A stretch of DNA of 64,000 nucleotides from Sulfurisoma sp963709555 (lineage in GTDB: Bacteria; Pseudomonadota; Gammaproteobacteria; Burkholderiales; Rhodocyclaceae), in the NCBI GenBank assembly GCA_963709555.1, contig CAVPWR010000008.1:620001-684000 (forward strand), in the 5' to 3' direction. The notes under the pieces were generated by a model that did no database searches, had not been told where the DNA came from, and saw only the letters and a list, made by a program, of their open reading frames with translations. A program made the translations under genes and the position numbers. Below, piece by piece: positions 26,637-36,411 of the stretch (the first letter of the stretch is position 1; each line of letters starts with the position of its first letter).

Positions 26637-28134
26637 CAGCTGCTGGCGCGGGGGACGACGGCGCTGGCGACCCAGCGGTTGAAGATGTCTCGCGCCGCGG
26701 CTATCAGCTCGCCGGCGACGATGCCGACATTGCCGCCGAGTCTTTCCGCCAGTTCGTCGGCCGCCGCGCCGTGCAGATGCACGGCGGCGAGCAGCGCGTC
26801 TTCTGCCGGCCAGCCCTGCGCCAGTAGTGCGACGATGATGCCGCTGAGCACGTCGCCGCTGCCGGCCGATGCCAGCCCGGCGTTGCCCGTGGTGTTGATC
26901 CACCAGCGGCCCGGGTTCTGGCCGGGTGGCGCGGCGATCACGCTGCCGCAGCCCTTGAGCACGACATGGGCATTGCAGCGCTGCGCCAGTTCCAGGGCGT
27001 GGCCGAGGCGGTCGGCCTGCACCGCCGCGGTGGTGGTGCCGAGCAGGCGCGCGGCTTCCGCCGGATGCGGCGTCAGCAGCGTCGGCGCCGCGCGGCGGGC
27101 GATCTGGTGCAGCAGCACCGGGTGGGCGGCGAGCAGGTTGAGGGCGTCAGCGTCCACCACCAATGGAAAGTCGGCGCTGGCGGTACGGCGCAGCAGGTCG
27201 AGCGCGGCATCGGACTGGCCCAGCCCCGGTCCGACGGCGAGCGCGGTGGCGAGGCGCGAGGGCCTCCCCGGGTTCGCGCAGCATCAGCTCGGGCTGTTCG
27301 GCATCGACGGCAAGCCGTTCGAGCATGCCGACGTAGACGCGGCCGGCACCGAGCTTGAGCGCGGCGCGACCTGCTAGCAGCGCGGCGCCGGCCATGCCCG
27401 GCGCGCCGCCGAGGATGGCGGCACTGCCGAAGCTGCCCTTGTGGCTGTCGCGGCGGCGCGGCAGCAGATGGGCGGCGAACAGTTCGGGCGCAATGCTGCG
27501 GCCGGCGGACTCGATACCGCAGGCCGAGGTCATGCACGCTGATTTCGCCGCAGTGGTCGGGGCCGGCGGCGGTGAGCAGGCCCGGCTTGAGGCCGATGAA
27601 AGTCGCGGTATGGTCGGCGCGCACGGCGCAGCCCATGAGGTTGCCGGTTTCGGAATCGAGGCCGCTGGGAATGTCGAGGGCGAGGACGGGGCAGTCCAGC
27701 GCGTTGAGTTTGGCGACGAGTTCGGCGTGGCGGCCTTGCGGCGGGCGGGTCAGGCCGATGCCGAAGAGGGCGTCGACGGCGAGGCCGCAGGGCTGATCGG
27801 GAATGGCGTCGACACAACTGCCGCCGGCAGCCAGCCAGGCGGCATGGGCGGCGCCGGCATCCCTGGGCAGGCGCGCGGCTTCGCCGGCGAACACCACGAC
27901 GGGAGCCAGGCCCCGCTGGCGCAGGAGGCGGGCGACGACGAAGCCATCGCCGCCGTTGTTGCCCGGGCCGCAGACGATCAGCGGCGGCGACGTGGTTGCG
28001 GCGCCGGCCAGCATGGCGGCCGCGACCGCGGCGGCGGCAGCGCCGGCGCGCTCCATCAGGGGATCGCCGGCGTGCTGCTCGATCTCGCGCAACTCGGCGA
28101 GACGCAGAATCGGGCGGGAGGGTACGGAATTCAT
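26636..28134 (-). CDS. nnr: Bifunctional NAD(P)H-hydrate epimerase/dehydratase, two frameshifts
   Basis: The restored length is about 498 residues. The N-terminal epimerase domain (YjeF_N) has VCGPGNNGGDGFVVARLL and DALFGIGLTRPP; the C-terminal ADP/ATP-dependent dehydratase domain has ILGGAPGMAGAALLAGRAAL, VVDADALNLL, LTPHPAEAARLLG and the nucleotide-binding GNAGLASAGSGDVLSG. It repairs hydrated NADH and NADPH. Extra bases near 27523 and 27250 shift the frame between and within the domains. The start overlaps the stop of the GGDEF-EAL gene. The copy of the dispersed repeat at 27165 reads RTASADFPL. Confidence 0.9.
27165..27193 (+). repeat. Dispersed intragenic element, copy in nnr
   Basis: It reads GGAAAGTCGGCGCTGGCGG then TACGGCGCAG. 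It is close to the consensus and is translated from the opposite strand in the nnr dehydratase domain. Confidence 0.75.
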
Positions 28135-31100
28135 GCGGCCTCGCCAGTGCCAGCTGAACCTCTCTGCAGGTGGCCGAGCGCGGCGACCAGCCGTTCGCTC
28201 AGATCGAGCAGGGCGGGGGCATGGCGGCGTGCATCCGTCCCGTTGGCAAGCTCGCCCTGGATGACGCGACCCATTGCATGCACCTCCTGGTGGAGCTCAT
28301 CCACTTTCGCGAACAGCGGCGACTGGCCATAGCGGCTGCGCCCGCGCGCTTCTAGCCAGCGGCCGAACTCGCAGCGCTGCGGGTCCTGTATGGACTCGAC
28401 CGGTGTATGGAGCGGCTGGCCCTCTGTGGCGCCGATGAGGTCCTTGATCCAGCAGCGATGCTCGAACTCGGCCAGCACCAGCGGGAACTCGAGGGTGCCG
28501 AAGGCGCTCTCGGCCCAGAACGCCCAGCGGTCCGGGTGACGGTAGGTGTCGATCCACGGCAGCATGTCGCCGGCCGGCATCGGGCGGGCGATGACATAGC
28601 CCTGGCCGCTGCCGCAGCCCATGCGCGCCAGCAGTTCGCCCTGCTCGAGGGTCTCGATGCCCTCGGCCACCAGCGCGCACTGGAAGGCATTGGCCAGGCC
28701 GACGATGGCCTCGACGATGGCCAGGCCGGAGCGCGAGCCGAGCATGCCATTGACGAAACTGCGGTCGATTTTGAGGGTATCGGCCGGCAGGCGCTGCAGG
28801 TAGGTGAGCGAGGAATAGCCGGTGCCGAAGTCGTCGAGGGCGAAGCGCACGCCGAGCTTGTGGCACTGGTCGATGACTTTGACCATGCGTTCGGTGTCCT
28901 CGATGGCCGCCGATTCGAGGATCTCCAGCTCGACGCCGCCTTCCGGCCGGTCCGAGAATTCGGCGAGCAAAGTTTCCAGCGTCGGCATGAAGCGCGGGTC
29001 GAGGAACTGCCGTGCCGCGACGTTCACGCTGACGGCCAGCGTCACGCCCTGCTCCCGCCAGCGCCGCTGCTGGGCCAGCGCTTCGCGCAATACCCAGGCG
29101 CCGATGCCGCAGATCAGATCGTCGTGCTCGATGTCGGGGAGGAAGCTGGCGGGCGCCAGCAGTCCCTTCTCCGGGTGCCGCCAGCGCAGCAGCGCCTCGA
29201 CGCCCTCGACCCGCTGACCGCGCAGGGCGACGCGCGGCTGGTAGTACAGCACCAGTTCCTGCTGCTCCACCGCCAGCCGCAGGCGGTCGCGCTGCAGCAC
29301 GCGCTCGTGGTGGGCGGCGGCGTAGTCGGTGTCGAACATGTGGAAGCGGTTGCGGCCGTCCTGCTTGGCGCGGTACATGGCCTGGTCGGCGTGGCGCAGC
29401 AGGGCTTCGGCGTCGTCATCGTCGAGGGGATAGAGGGTGACGCCGATGCTGGTCGAGATTTGCGCCATGCGACCCGACAGGTCATAGGGCGCTGCCACCG
29501 TGCGCAGCACGCGTTCCACGGCGGTTTCGAGTTCGTCGACGTCCTTGACGTCGGCGAGCAGCAGCACGAACTCGTCGCCGCCGAGGCGGGCCACGGTATC
29601 GCCGGAGCGCACCGTTTCGTTCAGGCGCCGCGCGACTTCACGCAGCAGCGCATCGCCGGCGGCATGGCCGAGCGTGTCATTGACGGCCTTGAAGCCGTCG
29701 AGATCGAGGAAGCAGATCGCCAGCAGCTTGTCGCGCCGCTGTGCCTGCGACAGCGCCTGGGTGAGGCGGTCGGCGAGCAGGCCGCGGTTGGGCAGGCCGG
29801 TCAGGCTGTCGAAGCTGGCGATCTTCTCGAGATGGGCCTGGGCATCCTTGAGCGAGGTGATGTCGCTGAAGGTGCCGACGAAGTTGCTGATCTGTCCCTG
29901 CTTGTCCTTGACGCTGGAGATCTGCAGAATTTCGGCGATGATGCGGCCGTCGCGGGTGCGGTTCCAGACCTCGCCGCTCCAGCGGCCGTGCTCGAGCAGA
30001 TGCGCCCACATGTCGCGGTAGAACTGGACATCGTGGCGGCCCGACTTCATCAGGTTCATGGTCTGGCCGATGGCCTCGTCGCGCGAGTAGCCGGTGAGAT
30101 GGGTGAAGCTCGGACTGATGTCGATGATGCGGCCGAGCGGATCGGTGATGACGATGCCCTCGAGCGCGTTCTGGAAGACGCTCGAGGACAGCCGGATGCG
30201 TTCGGCGATGCCCGAACGGTACATGGACATGCCGGCCAGCGAGGCATGGATGTGCAACAGCGGCCGTGCCGCCGGTGGCAGCGTGGCGGCGCCCGGCAGC
30301 AGCACCAACTGGCCGATCACCTGTTCGCGTGTGCCGCGGATCGTCTCGGTCAGCACGATGGTGTTGCCGGGGGCCAGTGCGGCGCCAAAGGCGGCGAGGT
30401 CGTCGTCCTTGCCGGCGGGGAACGGCGTGTCGCTCCAGCGCTGGCGCAGCGCCTCGTCGAGGTTGTCCGCCGCGGCCAGGCGGCAGGTGTCGCCCTCGCG
30501 CACGAAGATGGCTACGCCGGCGTCGCCGAACTCGATCCGGCACATCTGCGCGATGGTCCGGAGAATCTGCGGCAGGGCGACTTCTTCCGCCAGCAGGTCG
30601 AGCACCCGGTTCTCGTTGGCGAGCTGGCGTTCCGCGCGGTGGCGGTTCTCGACTTCGATGCCGAGGGCTTCGCTGCGCTCGGCGACCAGCACCATCTGGT
30701 CGGAGATGCTGCGGTTGAGGCGGGCGAAGCGCTGCATGAAATAGCCGAGCACGGCGAGGATGGCGAGCAGCACGGCCATGATCTGGCGGTCGTATTTGCG
30801 CGCGATGTCGGCGAGGCTGAACTTCTCGGGCGTGTCGTAGGGCGGCGCCCGCAGCGCCTTCATCATGTCATGCACGGCGTTGTAGGACAGCGGCACCGCC
30901 CAGCCATGGTAGCCGCCGGCCCTGGCGACATCGCCGCCGAAGGGCAGGCTGAGCAGCGCGACGGTGACGCGGTTGGCCAGCTGCTCGTCGACGTGGGGCA
31001 GGGTGGCGAAGGCCCATTCCGGGTAGAGCGCGGTCGACAGCATGAAGGGATAGCGCGGATTCTGCTTGAGGCCGATGCCGCGGAAGTCTTCAAGCCGGAT

Positions 31101-31790
31101 CTTGCCGGCGGCGGCGAGCGATTCGAGCAGCCCGGCGCGGACGAAGCCGCCATCGGCCTGGCCCAGCCGAACAGCCTCGACCACCTTGTCCTGCGGCTGA
31201 CCGACGAAGACTGCCGTGTAATCCTCGGGAGGGATGCCCGCCGCCATCAGTTCGAAGGCCTGCATCTGGTAGGCGCCGAAGCCGCTCTTCGCCACGCCGG
31301 CGAGGCGGCGGCCCTTGAGGTCGCTCAGGTTCTTCAGGTCGGTGCGGTCGGCGCGGGTGAATATCAGGCCGCCGAACTCCTTCAGCGGCTGCCCCTTGTG
31401 GCTCAGCAGCAGGGTCGCGTTGCGCGTGACCTGGTGGCGTGCCTCGAGGACGATGTAGTTCTCGGGGTTGGTCAGGATGAAATCGACGCGGCGCTGGGCT
31501 ACCGCATCCTCGACCTCGTCAATTTGCAGGGGCAGCAGGCGGAACTTGCTGCCGGGCAGCGACCGCGTCAGGTAATCGATCGTCGGCTGCCAGGTCTTCG
31601 AGGCCGTGTCCTTGCCGCGGTAGGCGAAAACGCCGATGGTGAATTGGGAATCGGGTTCGGCGGCCTGGATGTGCCCGGCCGCCTGCAGCAGCCAGATGAA
31701 GGCGAACAGCGGTAACAGCAGCAGGGAGCGCCAGGGTGACGAGCGATCAGGCCAGGCGGGGCGAGGCCCGACCTCTACTGGGTGCTGCAC
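28131..31790 (-). CDS. PhnD-like sensor / PAS / GGDEF-EAL / CZB protein (cyclic di-GMP turnover)
   Basis: A 1219-residue membrane protein. Residues 20-45 are a signal anchor; 47-310 resemble a PhnD/phosphonate-type periplasmic binding protein (FTIGVFAYRGKD, DFILTNPENY); a helix lies near 340-358. A GAF-like part and a PAS domain (530-650) follow. GGDEF is intact (ARLGGDEFVLL, about 736) with an RSGD inhibitory site five residues before it. EAL is intact (EALLRW near 863, ALDDFGTGYSSL, LKIDRSFV, AEGIET). The tail (FEHRCWIKDLIG, CEFGRWLEARG, DELHQEVHAMG) matches the zinc-binding CZB domain. It probably couples a periplasmic ligand and cytoplasmic zinc to c-di-GMP. GTG start with AGGGAG upstream. 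Confidence 0.88.
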   Translation of the reverse strand: MQHPVEVGPRPAWPDRSSPWRSLLLLPLFAFIWLLQAAGHIQAAEPDSQFTIGVFAYRGKDTASKTWQPTIDYLTRSLPGSKFRLLPLQIDEVEDAVAQRRVDFILTNPENYIVLEARHQVTRNATLLLSHKGQPLKEFGGLIFTRADRTDLKNLSDLKGRRLAGVAKSGFGAYQMQAFELMAAGIPPEDYTAVFVGQPQDKVVEAVRLGQADGGFVRAGLLESLAAAGKIRLEDFRGIGLKQNPRYPFMLSTALYPEWAFATLPHVDEQLANRVTVALLSLPFGGDVARAGGYHGWAVPLSYNAVHDMMKALRAPPYDTPEKFSLADIARKYDRQIMAVLLAILAVLGYFMQRFARLNRSISDQMVLVAERSEALGIEVENRHRAERQLANENRVLDLLAEEVALPQILRTIAQMCRIEFGDAGVAIFVREGDTCRLAAADNLDEALRQRWSDTPFPAGKDDDLAAFGAALAPGNTIVLTETIRGTREQVIGQLVLLPGAATLPPAARPLLHIHASLAGMSMYRSGIAERIRLSSSVFQNALEGIVITDPLGRIIDISPSFTHLTGYSRDEAIGQTMNLMKSGRHDVQFYRDMWAHLLEHGRWSGEVWNRTRDGRIIAEILQISSVKDKQGQISNFVGTFSDITSLKDAQAHLEKIASFDSLTGLPNRGLLADRLTQALSQAQRRDKLLAICFLDLDGFKAVNDTLGHAAGDALLREVARRLNETVRSGDTVARLGGDEFVLLLADVKDVDELETAVERVLRTVAAPYDLSGRMAQISTSIGVTLYPLDDDDAEALLRHADQAMYRAKQDGRNRFHMFDTDYAAAHHERVLQRDRLRLAVEQQELVLYYQPRVALRGQRVEGVEALLRWRHPEKGLLAPASFLPDIEHDDLICGIGAWVLREALAQQRRWREQGVTLAVSVNVAARQFLDPRFMPTLETLLAEFSDRPEGGVELEILESAAIEDTERMVKVIDQCHKLGVRFALDDFGTGYSSLTYLQRLPADTLKIDRSFVNGMLGSRSGLAIVEAIVGLANAFQCALVAEGIETLEQGELLARMGCGSGQGYVIARPMPAGDMLPWIDTYRHPDRWAFWAESAFGTLEFPLVLAEFEHRCWIKDLIGATEGQPLHTPVESIQDPQRCEFGRWLEARGRSRYGQSPLFAKVDELHQEVHAMGRVIQGELANGTDARRHAPALLDLSERLVAALGHLQRGSAGTGEAA

Positions 31791-31891
31791 GGAGCTCCCT
31801 TTCTTTGTGGTTTTCGGTCGATTCTAGCTGAAATCTGGCTGTGCTCTCGGCGCTGCCCGGCGCTAAGATTGCCATTCTGCCGGAGATAAAC

Positions 31892-31970
31892 ATGACTACC
31901 CCCACGCTCACTTCATTCGCTGCCCCCAAGGGGGCTCCGTCTTCCTCGGGACGGCCCTTCGAAAGACGGC
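31892..31970 (+). repeat. GC-rich start-proximal palindromic repeat upstream of the M20 amidohydrolase gene
   Basis: ATGACTACCCCCACGCTCAC, then TTCATTCGCTGCCCCCAAGG and GGGCTCC, ending CTCGGGACGGCCCTTCG. It begins at an ATG with GGAG upstream and ends at a second ATGA. It is oriented with the downstream gene. CCCCCAAGGGGG can form a hairpin in the leader. Confidence 0.7.
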
Positions 31971-31971
31971 C

Positions 31972-33159
31972 ATGAAACTCGACTAACCTGCTGCCGGACC
32001 TCGCCGCGCGCATCGCGACCATCCGCCGCGACATCCATGCCCACCCGGAACTGGCTTTTCACGAGAAGCGCACCGCCGATGTCGTCGCCGCCCAGCTCGA
32101 GGCCGTCGGCATCGAGGTGCATCGCGGCCTGGCCCGCACCGGCGTGGTCGCCAGGCTGACCTGCGGCAGCGGCACCCGCGCCATCGGCCTGCGCGCCGAC
32201 ATGGACGCGCTGCCGCTGGCCGAACTCAACGGCTTTCCGCACCGCTCGAAACACGAGGGGAAGATGCATGCCTGCGGCCACGACGGCCACACGGCGATGC
32301 TGCTCGGCGCGGCCGAGGCGCTGGTGGCTTTGCGCGACCAGGGCGGCTTCGATGGCACCGTCTACCTCATCTTCCAGCCGGCCGAGGAGCACGAGGGCGG
32401 CGGCAAGCACATGGTGGAGGAAGGCCTGTTCGAAAAATTCCCGATGGAAATGGTGTTCGGCCTGCACAACTGGCCGGGACTGGCGGCGGGCAGCTTCGCC
32501 GTGATGGAAGGGCCGGTGATGGCCGGCGCCGATCGTTTCGAAATCACCGTCAACGGCCGCGGCGGCCATGCCGCCATGCCCCACCAGGGCACCGACACGG
32601 TGCTGGCCGGTGCCGCCCTGGTGCAGGCGCTGCAGACCCTGGTCAGCCGCAGCGTCGACCCGCTGGAGCCCGCGGTGGTCAGCGTCACCCGCTTCCATGC
32701 CGGCCATGCCGACAACGTGCTGCCGGAACAGGCTGTGCTCGGCGGCACGGTGCGGACCTTCCGCCCCGAACTGCAGGACGCGCTGGAAGAAGGCATGCGC
32801 CGCATCTGCCACGGCATCGAGACGACCCATCGCGTGCAGGTGAGCCTCAAGTACGAGCGTGGCTACCCGCCGACCATCAACGCGCCCGATCCGACCTTCA
32901 TCTGTCGCGAGGTGGCGCGGCAGGTGGCGGGCGGCGATGGGTTGCATCGCGCACCTCAAACCGAGCATGGGCGCCGAGGACTTCGCCTACCTGTCGCAGG
33001 TGGTGCCGGGCTGCTACGTCTGGCTCGGCAACGGCCCCGGGCGAGGGCGGCTGCATGTTGCACAGCCCGCACTACGATTTCAACGACGACATCATCGCCA
33101 CCGGCATCCGCTACTGGGTGCGCCTCGTCGAAAAGGTGTTGCCTCCGGCTAAAGGCTGA
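31972..33159 (+). CDS. M20D-family amidohydrolase (hippurate hydrolase-like), three frameshifts
   Basis: The restored length is about 394 residues. RRDIHAHPELAFHE, GLRADMDALPLAE, MHACGHDGHTAMLLGAA, PAEEHEGGGKHMVEEG and SMGAEDFAYLSQVVPGC carry the metal ligands and the catalytic glutamate of the M20D group, which hydrolyses N-acyl amino acids. Three extra bases break it: a T near 31984 (CTCGACTAACCTG), a G near 32939 (GATGGGTTGC) and a G near 33040 (CCCCGGGCGAGG). Two of the three are homopolymer extensions. The ATG at 31972 is the last codon before the family homology; the preceding ATG at 31892 belongs to the repeat. Confidence 0.85.
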
Positions 33160-33905
33160 GGATTCCGCCCGGGCAGGATTTCGAGCGGGCGAGCCGGGTC
33201 ACCGTCGGCAGCAGGTTGAGGCCGGTCTCGCGCTTGAGGGCCAGCGCGTTTTCCCTGAGTTCTTCCAGCGGCAGGTGCAGCGGTTCGCCACTGGCGGCGA
33301 AGGCGACTGCGTTGCCGCTGTCGCAGGAGGGAAAGGCCAGGGCGCGGTCGTCGAAGGCATCGCGCAAACGCGTCACCGAGTCGCGGAAATCGCGACGCTT
33401 CGACAGCAGGTTGGTGACCAGCAGGCCTTGGTCGGAAAGCCGCGCGCGGGCGGCGGCGTAGAAGGGCAGGGTGTCGAGCATGCCGGTGCGGGCGTCCTCG
33501 TCGTAGCCATCGACGAGGATCAGGTCCTAGCGCTTCTTCGCATTTGCCACGAACTCTGCGCCCTCGGCGATGACGATGTTGAAGCGGGCATCCTCCTCCG
33601 GCAGCTTGAAATATTGCCGCGCGGCGGCGACCACAGCCGGCTCGATCTCGGCCACGGTGATGACGCGCGGCGGGGCGATGTCGATGCAGGAACTTGGTCA
33701 GCGAGCCGGCGCCGAGCCCGATCAGCAGGGCATTGCGCGGCCAGTCCGGCTCGGGGTGCAGCAGCAGGCAGGCCATCATCTCGCGGGTATAGTCGAGCTC
33801 CAGCGCCCACGGCCGCGCGACGCGCATCGCGCCCTGCACCCAGTCCGAGCTGAAGTGCAGGTAGCGGACGCCCGCTTCCTCGCTGATCTGGATATCGACG
33901 CTCAA
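33149..33905 (-). CDS. Spermidine synthase-like methyltransferase-fold protein, frameshift and in-frame stop
   Basis: The restored length is about 251 residues. NALLIGLGAGSLTKFL is the nucleotide-binding motif, AEIEPAVVAAARQYFKLP matches the acidic-loop region, and DLILVDGYDED is the conserved aspartate block of SpeE-like enzymes. An extra base near 33690 shifts the frame, and a TAG at 33527-33529 replaces the tyrosine codon expected in KKRYDLILVDG. The protein lacks the N-terminal domain of true spermidine synthases, so the reaction is uncertain. TTG at 33905 overlaps the hslO stop (TTGA). Confidence 0.72.
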
Positions 33906-34771
33906 TGCAGGGTGCGCGGCGGTGCGGGCAGTTCGCCGAACAGGTGCTCGAGCACCTCCCGGCCGAAGCGGTATTCGTGGTTGCAGATGTCGTCGTGGAT
34001 GGAGATGGCGCCGGTGTCGGCGAGCGCCGCCTCGACCTCGTCGCGGCCCAGCGTGCGCAGCATGTCGATGACCTTTTCCTCGTCGCGCGGGCAGTGGTAG
34101 CTGACCGGCAGCGGGTCGAACAGGCGCACCGTTTCTTCGGGAAAGACCCGCGTCAGCAGCGTCTCGGGCGGCAGCGCCAGTTCATCCGACTTGAGCGTCG
34201 CGGCGAGATGCTGGATGCGGTTCCAGCCGTCCGGGTCGCGCTTGTCCGCGTCGGGCAGCTTCTGCAGCAACAGGGCGCAGGCGTGCTGCTCGTCGGCAGC
34301 CAGCCACAATCGCGCCGGCGCCTGCTCGGACTGGGCGAGGTAGTGCTCGAAGATCGCGGCGAGACTGTCGCCTTCGAGCGGCACGTAGCTCTGGTAGGGA
34401 TGCTCGGTGGCGACGTTGGTCTGCAGGGTGAGAATCAGTTGGCCCGCGCCGAGCAGGTCCCTGTCGGAAAAAGTCGGCTCCAGCGGTACGGCTTCCGCGG
34501 TTTTGGCCAGGCCGCGCAGCCGCAGCTGTTCGTCGCACTCCATCACCAGCAGGCGCACCGCGCCCTTGCCGCGCAGATGGAAAGAGAGCCGTCCCTGCTG
34601 CTTCAGGTTGCAGCCGATGATGGCGGTGACGGCGGCGAGCTCGCCGAGGAGCCGCCGCACCGGCGGCTCGTAGTCGCGCACGGCCTGCAGCTGGTGCCAG
34701 GCCGGGCCGAGCTGCACCAGCGCGCCGCGGATGTCGAGGTCGTCGAAGAGGAAGCGGTGTACGGTGTCCAC
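33902..34771 (-). CDS. hslO: Hsp33 redox-regulated chaperone with an incomplete cysteine motif
   Basis: A 289-residue protein starting at GTG 34771. GALVQLGPAWHQLQAVRDYE, GRLSFHLRGKGAVRLLVMEC and the C-terminal VIDMLRTLGRDEVEAALADTG are clear Hsp33 blocks. In the redox switch the usual CxC...CxxC reads YHCPRDEEKV and IHDDICNHEYRF, so one cysteine of each pair is missing (arginine and aspartate take their places). Zinc-dependent oxidative activation may therefore differ from E. coli Hsp33. It overlaps the ArsC-like gene upstream by one base and the SpeE-like gene downstream by four. Residues AVPLEPTFS overlap a dispersed-repeat copy at 34466. Confidence 0.87.
   Translation of the reverse strand: MDTVHRFLFDDLDIRGALVQLGPAWHQLQAVRDYEPPVRRLLGELAAVTAIIGCNLKQQGRLSFHLRGKGAVRLLVMECDEQLRLRGLAKTAEAVPLEPTFSDRDLLGAGQLILTLQTNVATEHPYQSYVPLEGDSLAAIFEHYLAQSEQAPARLWLAADEQHACALLLQKLPDADKRDPDGWNRIQHLAATLKSDELALPPETLLTRVFPEETVRLFDPLPVSYHCPRDEEKVIDMLRTLGRDEVEAALADTGAISIHDDICNHEYRFGREVLEHLFGELPAPPRTLH
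34466..34492 (+). repeat. Dispersed intragenic element, variant copy in hslO
   Basis: It reads GGAAAAAGTCGGCTCCAGCG then GTACGGC. Both ends fit the consensus and the middle deviates (CTCCAGCGG for CGCTGGCGG). Confidence 0.5.
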
Positions 34772-35118
34772 TATTTGACGAAGCTGCCGAAGGTGACCGG
34801 ATCGAAGCCGACCAGCAGCTGGCCGCTGTCGGTCTCGACCACGGGGCGCTTGATGAGGCTGGGGAATTCCACCATCAGTGCGATGGCCTTGCTCTGCGTC
34901 TGGATGTCCTGCTGCTCGGGCGTGAGCTTGCGGTAAGTGGTGCCCTTGGTGTTGACCAGCGTCTTCCAGCCGATGGCCTGGCACCACAGCACGAGGCGGT
35001 CGCGCGGTACGCCGAGCTTCTTGTAATCGTGGAATTCATGGGCGACGCCGTGCTCTTCGCACCAGGCGAAGGCCTTCTTCATGCTGTCGCAGTTTTTGAT
35101 GCCGTAGATCCTGACCAT
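34771..35118 (-). CDS. ArsC/Spx-family thioredoxin-fold protein (YffB-like)
   Basis: A 115-residue protein starting MVRIYGIKNCDSMKKAFAWC. KNCDSMKKA is the YffB-type active-site loop with a single reactive cysteine, and TLVNTKGTTYRKL and FPSLIKRPVV are conserved family blocks. The molecular role of YffB proteins is not settled; they resemble arsenate reductases but lack their catalytic set. GGAG eight bases upstream favours the ATG at 35118 over the one at 35124. It is followed by hslO with a one-base overlap (TAGTG). Confidence 0.82.
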   Translation of the reverse strand: MVRIYGIKNCDSMKKAFAWCEEHGVAHEFHDYKKLGVPRDRLVLWCQAIGWKTLVNTKGTTYRKLTPEQQDIQTQSKAIALMVEFPSLIKRPVVETDSGQLLVGFDPVTFGSFVK

Positions 35119-35143
35119 GGCCATGCTCCGCAAAGGGGGCGAA

Positions 35144-36354
35144 TCATACCGCGCCGCCGCGCCGGCGCCAGCGCGTGGCCCAGATGAGTCCCCCCGTGCC
35201 CAGGGTGCCGAAGGCGAGGAACCAGGCCAAGTGGCTGGTATTGCCGCCGGCCAGATCGAGCGTGGCGCCGAACACCAGTGGCGCGACGAAGCCGGCGCCG
35301 AAACCGAGCATCGAATACAAGGCCATCGCGGCGCCGCGTTGCGAGGGCGGCGTCGCCGCCACCAGCCCGGCGGTGAGGGCGGCCGAATCGGCCATCACCG
35401 CGATGAAATGCAGCGACAGCGCGGCCAGCATCAGGCCCCAGGGGAGAGCGGCCGATGCCCCGGCGAGCCAGCAGAGCACGCCCGAGACGGCCATGATGCC
35501 GCCGATCCAGCGCAGGCGGCCGATCTTCCCGGCGGCCTCGTTGCCGAGGATGCTGGCCGGAAGGCCGAGCAGGTTGATCAGCGCTGCCGCTTCGGTGGGG
35601 GAAATCCAGGGCTGCGCCTGCGACGCGGCATAGGCGAAGGCGATGAAGGCGACCATCCAGGAACGCAGGCCGAACAGTTCCCAGCAGTGCACCGCGTAGC
35701 CGACGATGTAGCTGCGAATCTCGCGCAGCGCCAGCACGGGGCCGAAGCGCGGCCACCACGGGGCGTGGCGGGCGCCCTCGTGACGATGGGGCGCGAGGCC
35801 GAGGAAGACGATCAGTGCAGCCAGCGTCGGGCCGGCAGCGAGCAGGGCGATCGCTACCTGCCACGACAGCCGCTGGCCGAGCGTGCCGGCCGCCAGCAGC
35901 GAGAGCGTGGTGCCGATGCCGAAGGTGGCTGTGTAGAAGGCGATGTAGCGCGACTGGCGCGGCCCTTCGACGCGATCGGTGAGCGCCTTGAGGCCCGGCA
36001 TGTAGGTGCCGGCCAGCCCCGCGCCGGCCAGCGCTTGCAGCAGCGCGCCGGTCACCGCGCCATGGGCGGCCAGGCCGAAGGCGGCGGTGCCGAGCGCGGC
36101 CAGAGCAGGCAGGAAGCGATGAAGACGACGCGGGCGTCGATGCGGTCGGTGATGCCGGAGAGGAAAGGCACCGCGACCATGTAGCCGAAGAAGAAGGCAC
36201 CGCCGACGGCGCCGGCCGCCGCTTCGCTCATCTGCCATTCGCTGCGCAGCGTCGGCAGGAAGGCCGGGTAGGCGGCGAAGCCGGCCATGCTCAGCGCCTC
36301 GGCGAGGCAGAGCAGGAAGACGATGCGGCCGGCGTGGCGGGGTTCTGCGGACAT
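35144..36354 (-). CDS. Major facilitator superfamily transporter, frameshifted
   Basis: The restored length is about 403 residues with twelve predicted helices. The N-terminal half starts RIVFLLCLAEALSMAGFAAYPAF and has GITDRIDARVVF, an A-like motif of the loop between helices 2 and 3; the second half includes GYAVHCWELFGLRSWMVAF and NLLGLPASILGNEAAGKIGR. Near 36113 one base is missing (CTGCTCTGGCC where CTGCTGCTGGCC is expected), one of the few deletions among the breaks in this window. The substrate is unknown. It is divergent from the DUF2157 gene. Confidence 0.8.
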
Positions 36355-36411
36355 GGCGGGCTGGGCGCGGGACGAACGGGCATAATGGCACAGTCATCCC
36401 ACTGGAATGCC

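Noticed and set aside
28407..31715. Open frame of 1102 codons on the plus strand opposite the GGDEF-EAL gene
   Set aside because: Its translation is a low-complexity E/G/Q/H/L-rich string with no family motif, while the other strand has five recognisable domains.
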